19,787 nt of DNA from an uncultured Alphaproteobacteria bacterium. GTDB lineage: Bacteria > Pseudomonadota > Alphaproteobacteria > HIMB59. The notes beneath the pieces were generated by a model. It was not told the origin of the DNA. It did no database searches and saw nothing but the letters and a program-made list of their open reading frames with translations. The position numbers and the translations under genes were made by a program. The stretch lies in assembly GCA_902595525.1 (NCBI GenBank), contig CACJQJ010000013.1, positions 1-19,787 of the forward strand, read 5' to 3'. Positions 1 through 8,205 of the stretch are shown in pieces (positions within the stretch are counted from its first letter, which is position 1; each line of letters begins with the position of its first letter).

Positions 1-1
1 T

Positions 2-52
2 GAGTTTAGTGACTTTACAATAATAAAGGTCAATTATGTTCAATCTGAGTAA
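2..52 (+). CDS. Possible 3' end of upstream gene (perhaps ftsL), partial
   Basis: The second reading frame is open from the left edge to a TAA at 50-52 and would encode 16 residues ending IIKVNYVQSE, overlapping ftsI by 17 bases. Overlaps of this size occur elsewhere in the window (murE/murF). In dcw clusters the gene before ftsI is normally ftsL, which is the only reason for that name. A competing frame ends at a TAA at 21-23, so I cannot say which one is the real upstream gene. Confidence 0.22.
   Translation, partial: EFSDFTIIKVNYVQSE
25..29 (+). promoter_or_regulatory. Ribosome binding site of ftsI
   Basis: AAAGG ends six bases before the ATG at 36, a good Shine-Dalgarno position. It stands out because most starts in this window have no recognisable Shine-Dalgarno and seem to depend on coupling to the upstream gene. 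It supports the ATG at 36 as the ftsI start. Confidence 0.55.
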
Positions 53-1502
53 TGAGACAGACTATAAATTACTTTATAAAACAAAAAATTATTACAATTT
101 TTTTATTTTAACTATCTTATTTCTTTTTATTGCTATTTTTATTCGACTAATTATTTTAAGTTTAGATAACGAAAAGAATAACTCCCAATTTAGTTCAAGA
201 GATACAGACCTAAAAGTATTACCGACTATTTATGATCTTAATAAAAAAACACTAGCATATTCTAGCTATAATTTCTCAGTTAAAAATATAAAAAATAAAG
301 TAGCATACTTAAGAAGAGATATACCTCTAAATGATATTTTAGAATTAATTTATAATGGTGATCCTTATGTTAAGTTCGAAAAAATTCTTACAAGAAAATA
401 TCCATATAGTTCTATTACTAATAATATGATCGGTCATACCAATATTGAACATCAAGGAGTATCTCTAATTGAAAAATTTGTAGATAAAAATAGAAATGAT
501 ATTGAACTTTCCTTAGATATCCAGATACAAAAGAAAATATATGACTCTTTGTATAGTGACGCAAATTATTTAAACCCAGATTATGCTATGAATGTTTTAA
601 TTGACCTGAGTTCTGAAGAGATTATTAGTAATGTTTTTTTAGATAACAGGGACTCAAATAGATTTGATCAAACATTATTACCTCTGAAGGATTTAAAATA
701 TGATTTTGGATCTGTTTTTAAAACATTTACAGTTTACTCTGCTATAAAAAATCAGAAAATTGAATTAAATGAGTACTTTGATGTAGATCAACCTGTATAT
801 ATCGGAGATAAAATAATTAACGACTTTCCTAGGAACAGCGATATACCAATTCAAGTAAAAGACATATTGAAAAAATCTTCAAACAGGGGGGCAATTTTAA
901 TAAGAAGAAATTTAGACTGTCAAAACGAATTTAAATTTGATTTAGATCAAATAGGTCTTTTAAAATCAGCAAAAATTGGATATGGCTTAATATCTGTTGA
1001 GCCAACTGTAAATAACTTTAAGGGAAGGTACTGCGATAATATTCCTTTTGGTTATGGTCTGTCTGTAACCCCGATACAATTAATAAACGCTTATGGAAAA
1101 ATAATAACAGGTAGAAATAATTTCCAAGCTACTTTTGAAAAACAAAAAAAGAAAAATAAAAATCAATATAATCAAGTCTCTAGTACTATTAACAAGCTAT
1201 TATTTTATGCTAATGAAACAAATGATGACCTTTACAATGACTTTTTAGTTGCTGGTAAAACAGGTACAGCTGATCAAACTCTTACTAATGGTGAAACAAT
1301 TCAAAATGTTACATATATAAGTTTTTTCCCATACAATAATCCAAAATACCTGAATTTAACATTCATGCAAAACCCTAGAGAAAAGTATGGTAAACACATG
1401 ACAGCTGGAAATACAGTAAAGCCGTCATTTTTTAATATTTTGAGAGAAATTTATATGTACCTTGATTTATCTATAATTAATACAGACAGTACAGATATTT
1501 AA
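36..1502 (+). CDS. ftsI: Peptidoglycan D,D-transpeptidase FtsI (PBP3)
   Basis: Septal class B penicillin-binding protein that crosslinks new peptidoglycan, working with FtsW in the inner membrane. The 488-residue protein has one N-terminal membrane segment (about 21-43), a reduced periplasmic pedestal, and a transpeptidase domain. All three catalytic motifs are present: S226-V-F-K229 (nucleophile), S281-S-N283 and K408-T-G410. The motif before the nucleophile reads YDFGSVFK instead of the usual PGSxFK. It is shorter than most homologues (E. coli about 588), the loss being mainly in the pedestal and C-terminal tail, but the intact catalytic triad argues against a pseudogene. The ATG at 36 has an AAAGG ribosome site, and the stop TAA overlaps the murE ATG by one base. 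PBP2/MrdA is less likely because murE follows directly, as in dcw clusters. Confidence 0.93.
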   Translation: MFNLSNETDYKLLYKTKNYYNFFILTILFLFIAIFIRLIILSLDNEKNNSQFSSRDTDLKVLPTIYDLNKKTLAYSSYNFSVKNIKNKVAYLRRDIPLNDILELIYNGDPYVKFEKILTRKYPYSSITNNMIGHTNIEHQGVSLIEKFVDKNRNDIELSLDIQIQKKIYDSLYSDANYLNPDYAMNVLIDLSSEEIISNVFLDNRDSNRFDQTLLPLKDLKYDFGSVFKTFTVYSAIKNQKIELNEYFDVDQPVYIGDKIINDFPRNSDIPIQVKDILKKSSNRGAILIRRNLDCQNEFKFDLDQIGLLKSAKIGYGLISVEPTVNNFKGRYCDNIPFGYGLSVTPIQLINAYGKIITGRNNFQATFEKQKKKNKNQYNQVSSTINKLLFYANETNDDLYNDFLVAGKTGTADQTLTNGETIQNVTYISFFPYNNPKYLNLTFMQNPREKYGKHMTAGNTVKPSFFNILREIYMYLDLSIINTDSTDI

Positions 1503-2878
1503 TGAACTTAAATGATTTAAAAGATAGAGGTTATAATATCGTAACAAATTGGCAAGAATGTAGCACAAAATCTATTTTCATATTAGTTACTAATGACTTA
1601 AAAAAAATTATAAGATATGAGAAATTAGCTTTTAAAAAGAAATGTAAATATATTATTTGTGATATTAAATTCAAAAATAAGATTAAACAAATACAAACTA
1701 AATTTTTTTTTTATAAAAACCAAAATGATTTGTTTGAAATAGCAAAAATCTTCTTTAGTTTTGGTAATGTTAAAATTATATTTATTACAGGCACAAATGG
1801 TAAAACCTCTATTGCCTATGGGGCAAATATATTATTTAATACTAACAGACATAAGTCTTGCTATATTGGAACATTAGGTTTTTACATTAATAAAAAAAAA
1901 ATAAAGAGTTTAAAAAATACTACACCATCATACTTTGAAATACTTAATTTACTTCAAATAGCAAATAATCATAAAGTTAAATTTGTATTTATTGAGGTTT
2001 CAAGCATTGGTTATAGTGAAGGTAGAATTGGAAATTTGAAGTATAATTACTGTGTATTAACTAATTTAAAATCTGATCATCTTGATTATCATAAAAATTT
2101 AAAAAGTTATCACTTAGCAAAAGTCAATCTTATTAAAAGACATAGATCTAAAAACTCAATTTTGTTTTTACAAGACGATTATTTAAAGAATAAATTTAAT
2201 AACTTTAATCAAATAATTACTCAAAGTACCTTTTTATCTAAAAATAAAATTTCAATAGTTCACAAAAAGTTAGGTAAATTTCAAATATCTACAAAAAATA
2301 GATCCTATCAAATCGATAGCTTTAACGATTATATGATTAAGAATATAATTACTATTTTCATGTTGTATGACAAATTATTTAAACTACTCCCACTAAAGAT
2401 AAATAAATCAATATTTCCACCTGGGAGGTCAGAAATTGTTTATAATAAAAAAAATAAAATCATAATAATAGATTATGCTCATTCAAAAGACGCTTACGAA
2501 AATTTATTATGTAAATTACCCTTTTTTAATAAAAATATAATTATAATTTATGGATGTGGCGGAGATAGAGATAAAATAAAAAGACCACAAATTGCTAAAG
2601 TTGTCTCAAAATATACTAACTTACAAATTATAACAGATGATAATCCCAGAAATGAAGACCCAGCTTTAATTAGAAAGTCTCTTATAAAATACTCATCCAA
2701 CCCAATTGAGGTGCCAAGTAGAAGAAAGGCTATAAAATTTGGTATAAGATATATAAAAAAAAATGATGGCATTTTGATTATAGCTGGAAAGGGACATGAG
2801 GATACACAAAACTACAAAAACAAATACTATTTATTTAATGACAGAGTGATTTCATCAAATTATGCAAAAAATTTATAA
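1502..2878 (+). CDS. murE: UDP-MurNAc-L-Ala-D-Glu:meso-diaminopimelate ligase MurE
   Basis: Cytoplasmic ATP-dependent ligase adding the third stem-peptide residue. The order is an N-terminal UDP-binding domain, a central ATPase domain with P-loop T96-G-T-N-G-K-T-S103, the family segment DHLDYH around residues 195-200, and a C-terminal domain with D380-N-P-R383 followed by NED. DNPR is the meso-diaminopimelate signature, so the wall should be of DAP type. The usual SSHxL motif reads S167-S-I169-G-Y, losing a normally conserved histidine. At 458 residues it is slightly short for the family. The ATG overlaps the ftsI stop by one base, and its own end overlaps murF by 17. The gene contains a T10 run (1703-1712) and an A10 run (1892-1901), both in frame. 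Confidence 0.95.
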   Translation: MNLNDLKDRGYNIVTNWQECSTKSIFILVTNDLKKIIRYEKLAFKKKCKYIICDIKFKNKIKQIQTKFFFYKNQNDLFEIAKIFFSFGNVKIIFITGTNGKTSIAYGANILFNTNRHKSCYIGTLGFYINKKKIKSLKNTTPSYFEILNLLQIANNHKVKFVFIEVSSIGYSEGRIGNLKYNYCVLTNLKSDHLDYHKNLKSYHLAKVNLIKRHRSKNSILFLQDDYLKNKFNNFNQIITQSTFLSKNKISIVHKKLGKFQISTKNRSYQIDSFNDYMIKNIITIFMLYDKLFKLLPLKINKSIFPPGRSEIVYNKKNKIIIIDYAHSKDAYENLLCKLPFFNKNIIIIYGCGGDRDKIKRPQIAKVVSKYTNLQIITDDNPRNEDPALIRKSLIKYSSNPIEVPSRRKAIKFGIRYIKKNDGILIIAGKGHEDTQNYKNKYYLFNDRVISSNYAKNL

Positions 2879-4157
2879 AATTATTTATGAATTAAAATCA
2901 AAATACAATTCCAATATAGTTTTTGACACAAGACTCTTAAAAAAAAATGATATTTTTATTGGTCTAAAAACAAAAAATAATGACGGTAACTTGTATTATA
3001 ATGATGCAATTAAAAAAAAAGCATCTTTAGTAATTGTAAATTTAAAAAATAAGCACCCTAAATTGTTTTACGTAAAAGATACTAAATTATTTATCAAAAA
3101 CTTTTGTCAATTTATAATTGACTCTTATAAAGGTAAAATTATTGCAGTAACTGGATCTGTAGGTAAAACAACAATCAAAGAAAATATTTATCATATATTA
3201 AGAAATAATAATTTTAATACATACAGATCTTATAAAAATTATAATAATATTCAGGGATTACAATTCTCTATTATGAATATGAGTTTGAGTAGTAATTACT
3301 CAGTATTTGAATTAGGAATTAATGGCTCTGGTGAAATGACTAATCTAATTAAAACCTTACAACCACATTATTGCCTAGTTACAGGAATTGAAAATTCTCA
3401 TATTGGTAACTTCAAAAATTTTAATTGTCTTATAGATAATAAATTAAAAATTTTTAATTCAAAAAGACTTATTACGGGGTTAATTAATTTTAATTATGAA
3501 CCTTATTACATTAAACGTAAAATTAATTCTAATGTAGAACTTATAAATATTGATAACTTGAAAAAAAATATTTATAAAAATAAAACAAATTTCTTAATTG
3601 ACTTTAAACATAATAAAAGAAAATATTCAATAAATTCGTCTAGGGGAGATTTTTGTATTAATTTAGCAATAATCTCATTTTTATTTATAAAATCTTTTAT
3701 AAAAAAAATAAAAATTAATAACTTCTTTTATGATGACTCTATTATTGAGTCTAGGGGTAAAGAAGTTTTAACTTTTATAGGAAGTAAAAGGGTTCGTTTT
3801 TATGATCATAGCTACAATGCTAGTCCATTTTCACTTGATAAACAAATCCGTATATTTCATCAGAGAAACATTAAACAAAAAATATATATTTTGGGAGCTA
3901 TGAAGGAACTTGGATCTCAGTCTGATTTTTTTCATATACAAATCATTAAATTAGTTATTAATTTAAATTTAACAAAAATTATTTTCATAGGAGATGAATT
4001 TTATAAGTTTAAAAAAAGGTTTAATAAATTCATTTTTTATAAAAACTATACTCCAGCTTTCAAATATTTGAATAAAGAAATTGACAATATAAAAAATATA
4101 TTTGTCATGGGCTCAAGATCAAACCAACTAGATAGGCTAATTAAAGATGTTAAGTGA
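2862..4157 (+). CDS. murF: UDP-MurNAc-tripeptide:D-Ala-D-Ala ligase MurF
   Basis: Adds D-Ala-D-Ala to complete the cytoplasmic UDP-MurNAc-pentapeptide. A short N-terminal domain carrying an NDG-like nucleotide-sugar segment precedes the ATPase domain with P-loop T97-G-S-V-G-K-T-T104. The C-terminal domain has the MurF signature D315-H-S-Y-N-A-S-P322, a variant of the usual DxYNANP. At 431 residues it is near the normal 450. It begins at an ATG 17 bases inside murE and ends 11 bases inside mraY, so translation is probably coupled on both sides. Gene order and motif make MurF secure against the other Mur ligases. Confidence 0.94.
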   Translation: MQKIYKIIYELKSKYNSNIVFDTRLLKKNDIFIGLKTKNNDGNLYYNDAIKKKASLVIVNLKNKHPKLFYVKDTKLFIKNFCQFIIDSYKGKIIAVTGSVGKTTIKENIYHILRNNNFNTYRSYKNYNNIQGLQFSIMNMSLSSNYSVFELGINGSGEMTNLIKTLQPHYCLVTGIENSHIGNFKNFNCLIDNKLKIFNSKRLITGLINFNYEPYYIKRKINSNVELINIDNLKKNIYKNKTNFLIDFKHNKRKYSINSSRGDFCINLAIISFLFIKSFIKKIKINNFFYDDSIIESRGKEVLTFIGSKRVRFYDHSYNASPFSLDKQIRIFHQRNIKQKIYILGAMKELGSQSDFFHIQIIKLVINLNLTKIIFIGDEFYKFKKRFNKFIFYKNYTPAFKYLNKEIDNIKNIFVMGSRSNQLDRLIKDVK

Positions 4158-5223
4158 TCTATTATTTTCTTTTAAAGACTCTGAATTTTTATTCAATTTA
4201 TTCGGTTATATTTCTTTTAGATCAGGTTTATCTTTAGTTTCATCTTTTTTTATTGTCTTAATATTGATGCCACATTGGATTAAAATTCAACATAGAATTT
4301 TTCCAAGTGGACAGCCTATACGAAATGACGGCCCAGAAACACATTATCACAAGAAAGGAACACCAGCATTAGGTGGTGTTCTAATTCTATTTTCAATTAT
4401 TTTAAGTTCAATTTTGTGGACTTCAAATTTCTCAAGTTATAACTATATACTAATTTTGACGCTAATTTTATTTGGCTTAATTGGTTTTTTTGATGACTTT
4501 AAAAAAGTCAAATTTGGAAAGGGAATTTCTACTAAAATTAAATTCTCATGCCAGCTACTAGCTACATTAGTAATTTATTTTATTATTAAATATAATGGAT
4601 TCGATCTAAATAAATTTAGCATTCCTTTTTTAAAAAATGTTTCAATTGAAATAGGTTATTTCTATTTTATTTTAATATTGTTAATTGTTATTGGTTCAAC
4701 CAATGCGACTAATTTAACGGATGGTCTTGATGGTTTAGTTTCAATGCCTTTGATATTTGTATTTCTTACATTTGCTATATTTGCATATGTACTAGGTAAT
4801 ATAAATTTTTCTAATTATCTTTTGGTCAACTACATTAATGGATCAGGAGAAATAGTAATATTTTGCACTTCAGCAATAGGAGCTTTGCTTGGATTTTTAT
4901 GGTTTAATTCAAGTCCTGCATCTATTTTTATGGGTGACACTGGATCTCAATCATTAGGAGCTTCACTAGCTGTAACTTCTATCCTTTTAAAACAGGAAAT
5001 AGTGTTGGCTGTCGCTGGTGGCCTTTTTGTGATCGAAGCAATATCAGTTATGTTGCAAGTTACATATTTTAAATTTTCAAAAGGCAAAAGAATATTTTTG
5101 ATGGCACCTCTTCATCATCATTATGAAAAAAAAGGGTTATCAGAACAAAAAATAGTTATTAGATTTTGGATTATAAGCTTTCTTTTTTGTTTATTAGCTT
5201 TATCTCTATTGAAAATTAGATAA
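4147..5223 (+). CDS. mraY: Phospho-MurNAc-pentapeptide transferase MraY
   Basis: Integral membrane enzyme that joins phospho-MurNAc-pentapeptide to undecaprenyl phosphate to form lipid I. The 358 residues match the family length (E. coli 360) with about ten hydrophobic segments. Catalytic signatures are present: D116-D117 in FDDFKKVKF, N186-ATNLTDGLDGL-197 with D192 and D195, the FMGDTGS loop, and the triple histidine H323-H325 in LHHHYEKKG. It starts at an ATG overlapping murF by 11 bases. Its TAA stop at 5221-5223 is followed immediately, in the same frame, by the TTG start of murD. Confidence 0.97.
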   Translation: MLSDLLFSFKDSEFLFNLFGYISFRSGLSLVSSFFIVLILMPHWIKIQHRIFPSGQPIRNDGPETHYHKKGTPALGGVLILFSIILSSILWTSNFSSYNYILILTLILFGLIGFFDDFKKVKFGKGISTKIKFSCQLLATLVIYFIIKYNGFDLNKFSIPFLKNVSIEIGYFYFILILLIVIGSTNATNLTDGLDGLVSMPLIFVFLTFAIFAYVLGNINFSNYLLVNYINGSGEIVIFCTSAIGALLGFLWFNSSPASIFMGDTGSQSLGASLAVTSILLKQEIVLAVAGGLFVIEAISVMLQVTYFKFSKGKRIFLMAPLHHHYEKKGLSEQKIVIRFWIISFLFCLLALSLLKIR

Positions 5224-6468
5224 TTGATAAATTTAAAAAAAAATTTTTTAATATATGGCTATGGAATAAGTGGAAAATCAGTTGAGAAGTACTTTATAAA
5301 TAAGAATTGTAATTACAACATTTATGATGATCATAAAAAACTTAGTCATAAAAAAGTAATTAGTAAAAAACATCTATTAAATAAAATTAATGAATATGGC
5401 TATTTTGTGGTATCTCCTTCAATTAAAATTGAAAAAAGTCATTTTTTATATGAACATAAAAATAAAATTTTGATTGATCTAGATTTTTTAAGTTTAGAAA
5501 TATCTTCGCAAAAAATAATTGGTATAACTGGCACAGAGGGAAAATCTTCTACTTGTAATTATCTTTTAGAAATTCTCTCTAAAAAATATAATACGAAAAT
5601 CATTGGTAATTTTGGAAACACTATTTTAGATAAAAAGAATTTAAAACATTATTTATCAAAAATAGATATTTTAATTATTGAATTAAGTTCATTTCAATTA
5701 GATAAATTAAAATCTTTAAAATTTCATTATGCTCTTATAACAAATATATTTAGTGATCACTTGGATTATCATAAAAATAATAGAAATTACGTTAAATCTA
5801 AATTTCGAATTCAAAATTTTTTATTTGAAGATTCTTACTTTTTTTTATCAAGAAAAATTTATTCGAGATATCGAAAATTAATTAGATTTAATAAAAAAAG
5901 AATAATTCTTAATACTGATAAGGTACCTTTTACAAAAGATCTCAATAGTCATATTGAAAAACTTAATTTGAACTCAATTAAAAAACTCGTAAATATAATT
6001 GACCCAAAAATGAATATAAAAAACTTTGAGTTTAAAAACAGTTTAATATTTAGAAATCAACTCATTTACGCAACAAATAATTTAAAAGTTTATAATGATA
6101 GTAAGTGCACTAACTTACATAATGCAATACATAAAAATAAATTAATAAATAGTTTTCAAAAAATTCTTATTCTTGGTGGCAAATTAAAAAAACAAGACGT
6201 TAACTATAAATTTAATGTCACAAATACACTAGTATTAATATTTGGACAGCAGAGTGATTTATTTTATAATCATCTAAATTTTATAAATTCTAATTTTTTT
6301 AAATTTAATAATTTAGATATATTAATAGATTTTTTAAAATTAATAATAAAAACTCATAAATGTGAATACGTACTTTTTTCTCCGGGCGGCGAGTCCTATG
6401 ATGTTTACAGAGATTATTTAGATCGGGGAAAACATTTTAACCAATTAATCAAAAAAGTATTATTTTGA
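5224..6468 (+). CDS. murD: UDP-MurNAc-L-Ala:D-Glu ligase MurD, TTG start
   Basis: Adds D-glutamate to UDP-MurNAc-L-alanine in the cytoplasm. The N-terminal Rossmann-like segment LIYGYGISGKS begins at residue 9. The P-loop is T102-G-T-E-G-K-S-S109, with Glu where Asn is usual. DHLDYH follows, then N291-D-S-K-C-T-N297 and a C-terminal S386-P-G-G-E-S-Y-D393 in place of the common SPAxASFD. At 414 residues it is near family length. mraY is in the same frame and ends at 5223, so the start cannot lie further upstream. The first usable codon is the TTG directly after that stop, and no in-frame ATG precedes the P-loop. No Shine-Dalgarno is visible, which suggests termination-reinitiation coupling. 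The gene ends in a four-base TTGA overlap with ftsW. Confidence 0.93.
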   Translation: MINLKKNFLIYGYGISGKSVEKYFINKNCNYNIYDDHKKLSHKKVISKKHLLNKINEYGYFVVSPSIKIEKSHFLYEHKNKILIDLDFLSLEISSQKIIGITGTEGKSSTCNYLLEILSKKYNTKIIGNFGNTILDKKNLKHYLSKIDILIIELSSFQLDKLKSLKFHYALITNIFSDHLDYHKNNRNYVKSKFRIQNFLFEDSYFFLSRKIYSRYRKLIRFNKKRIILNTDKVPFTKDLNSHIEKLNLNSIKKLVNIIDPKMNIKNFEFKNSLIFRNQLIYATNNLKVYNDSKCTNLHNAIHKNKLINSFQKILILGGKLKKQDVNYKFNVTNTLVLIFGQQSDLFYNHLNFINSNFFKFNNLDILIDFLKLIIKTHKCEYVLFSPGGESYDVYRDYLDRGKHFNQLIKKVLF

Positions 6469-7565
6469 AAAATATTCTATTTAGAGATGATCAAAGTTTA
6501 ATAGGATCTAATTGGTATATATTATCAAAAAAACTTTTTATTATCCCTTTCATTTTATCTTTTATTGGTATTCTCGCTATTTATTCTCTAATAGGCACTG
6601 AGTATTCAATCTTACTAATAATTAAACATATTATTTTTTTATCTATTTCTTTATTAGTTCTGATATTTTTATCATTGCTTCCAAAAAATGATTTAAGAAA
6701 AATTTTGAACTTTATGTGTATTTTTTTTATTTTACTTTTAATACTTGTTCCAATTTTTGGATATGAAACTAAAGGAGCAACAAGATGGATCAGATTTAAT
6801 TTTTTTTCTATTCAGCCCTCTGAGCTATTGAAAGGCCCCATTGTTTGTATGTTTTCATGGTTCTGTTATTTATATATTAAGACTAATAATAAAATATATT
6901 TATTTGTAAGTTTTATTAAAATTTTTGTTATTTTAATATTACTACTAATTCAACCAGATATAGGTACTTTATTAATTTATATATCTGTTATTTCTTTGAT
7001 CTTAATTTTGTATTTCAGAAATCTTAAACTTTTGATTTTATTATGTTTTATAGGAGTATTTTTTTTATTAATAGCATATTTTTTCTTTGATCATGTGGCT
7101 TATAGAATTGATAATTTTCTAGATGGTGATAATTCTCAAGTTTCAAAAAGTTTATCAGCAATTAAGACAGGTGGTATTTTCGGTGTAGGATTGGGCGAAG
7201 GACAACTTAAATATTCAATCCCTGAGTCTCACAACGATTTTATCTTTGCTATTTTAATTGAAGAATTTGGAGTTTTATTTGGATTATTTTTATCTTTTTT
7301 ATATCCAGTGTTTTTTGTATTAGCTAGAAGGGCTATTATTAGTCCCTCAAATTTATTTATATCTAACACAATTTTCAGTTTATGTTTTTTGATGTGTTTA
7401 CAAGCATTTATAAATATAGGCTCATCTATAAAATTAATACCTCCCACAGGAATGACATTGCCATTTATCAGCTATGGAGGCTCATCAATGCTTTCTTATG
7501 CGATAATATTTGGTACAGTCATCAACTTTAGTAAAAATGAAGAAAGTACTACAAATAATTCATAG
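6465..7565 (+). CDS. ftsW: Septal peptidoglycan glycosyltransferase FtsW, TTG start
   Basis: SEDS-family polytopic protein that polymerises lipid II at the septum with FtsI. The 366 residues hold about ten membrane segments and family motifs in order: GATRWI (104-109) with QPSELLK (117-123), QPDIGT (163-168), a GG-x2-G-x-GLG stretch (236-244), the PESHNDFIFA loop (253-262) and PFISYGGSS (333-341). The N-terminal FRDDQSLIGSNWY matches the start of alphaproteobacterial FtsW, so the TTG at 6465 is well supported; the next in-frame ATG is about 83 codons in and would remove two membrane segments. FtsW is preferred over RodA because of its place directly after murD. The C-terminal 29 bases are shared with the next gene. 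Confidence 0.95.
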   Translation: MKNILFRDDQSLIGSNWYILSKKLFIIPFILSFIGILAIYSLIGTEYSILLIIKHIIFLSISLLVLIFLSLLPKNDLRKILNFMCIFFILLLILVPIFGYETKGATRWIRFNFFSIQPSELLKGPIVCMFSWFCYLYIKTNNKIYLFVSFIKIFVILILLLIQPDIGTLLIYISVISLILILYFRNLKLLILLCFIGVFFLLIAYFFFDHVAYRIDNFLDGDNSQVSKSLSAIKTGGIFGVGLGEGQLKYSIPESHNDFIFAILIEEFGVLFGLFLSFLYPVFFVLARRAIISPSNLFISNTIFSLCFLMCLQAFINIGSSIKLIPPTGMTLPFISYGGSSMLSYAIIFGTVINFSKNEESTTNNS

Positions 7566-8205
7566 TGAAGTAGCAGACGTAAGTATAATTTCAAAATTTT
7601 TTCAAAAAAATCATCAATCTTCTATAATTTTTTATAAAAACCTTCATTTTTTAAAAAATAAAGATATAGATGAATTTGATTTATTTATAATTCATGGAGG
7701 AAAACAGAGCGCAAACAGTAAATCAAAGGCTATTTTGTATGAATATAAATTTCTTAATTACATAATTAAAAAAAACAAACCTATTGTAGGTATATGTTTG
7801 GGCGCTCAATTAATTGCAAAAATTTATGGATCAAAAATATCTAAATCAAAAGACAAATTATTTGAGTGTGGTTACAAGAAAAATTTAAAAAAAAACAATA
7901 AATTTTTCAAAAAAAATTTAACTTTTTTACAGTTCCATACAGAGGGTATTTCTTATAATAAAAATATGGAACTATTAGCTAAAGGTATTTTGTATGAAGT
8001 TGATTCCTTCAAGATTAAAAAGAAAGATATTTACGGTTTTCAATTTCACCCTGAGGTTACTTCTAATACAATTAAAAGATGGCATGATATTGTCAAAATA
8101 AAATATCCTTATGTAGATAAATTAAATAAAATACTGAAAGATTTTAAAAAATATCAATACAAAAATTATGATTGGTTTCAAAGTTTTTTATTAAAGCTTT
8201 TATAA
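7537..8205 (+). CDS. Class I glutamine amidotransferase, stand-alone
   Basis: A 222-residue protein consisting of a single class I glutamine amidotransferase domain. The nucleophile elbow is G-I-C87-L-G-A-Q-L and the His-Glu pair is in F-H171-P-E173-V, so ammonia release from glutamine looks possible. After the elbow a FECGY segment resembles the ExGW element of GMP-synthase-like stand-alone amidotransferases (the GATase1_1 group), which suggests that subfamily. No synthase domain is attached and the acceptor cannot be read from sequence. I chose the ATG at 7537 over an in-frame TTG at 7510 because MKKVLQIIH forms the first beta strand. The gene overlaps ftsW by 29 bases and the next ATG by one, so it is cotranscribed with a deacetylase-family gene. 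Confidence 0.8.
   Translation: MKKVLQIIHSEVADVSIISKFFQKNHQSSIIFYKNLHFLKNKDIDEFDLFIIHGGKQSANSKSKAILYEYKFLNYIIKKNKPIVGICLGAQLIAKIYGSKISKSKDKLFECGYKKNLKKNNKFFKKNLTFLQFHTEGISYNKNMELLAKGILYEVDSFKIKKKDIYGFQFHPEVTSNTIKRWHDIVKIKYPYVDKLNKILKDFKKYQYKNYDWFQSFLLKLL

Noticed and set aside
36..1502. FtsI as a truncated pseudogene because of its 488-residue length
   Set aside because: SxxK, SxN and KTG are all intact, the frame is unbroken and the ribosome site is good; reduction of the pedestal fits a streamlined genome.
2548..2772. 74-codon - strand frame inside murE, and similar frames at 7229-7447, 8768-8965 and 12448-12666
   Set aside because: All are antisense to well-conserved coding sequence, lack recognisable domains and have no ribosome sites.
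7510..7536. TTG start nine codons upstream for the amidotransferase, and comparable TTG extensions for the deacetylase (8172), pyrE (14841), fdhD (18986) and mobB (18959)
   Set aside because: Each adds residues outside the conserved domain, and each has a better ATG or GTG just downstream at the position homologues start.
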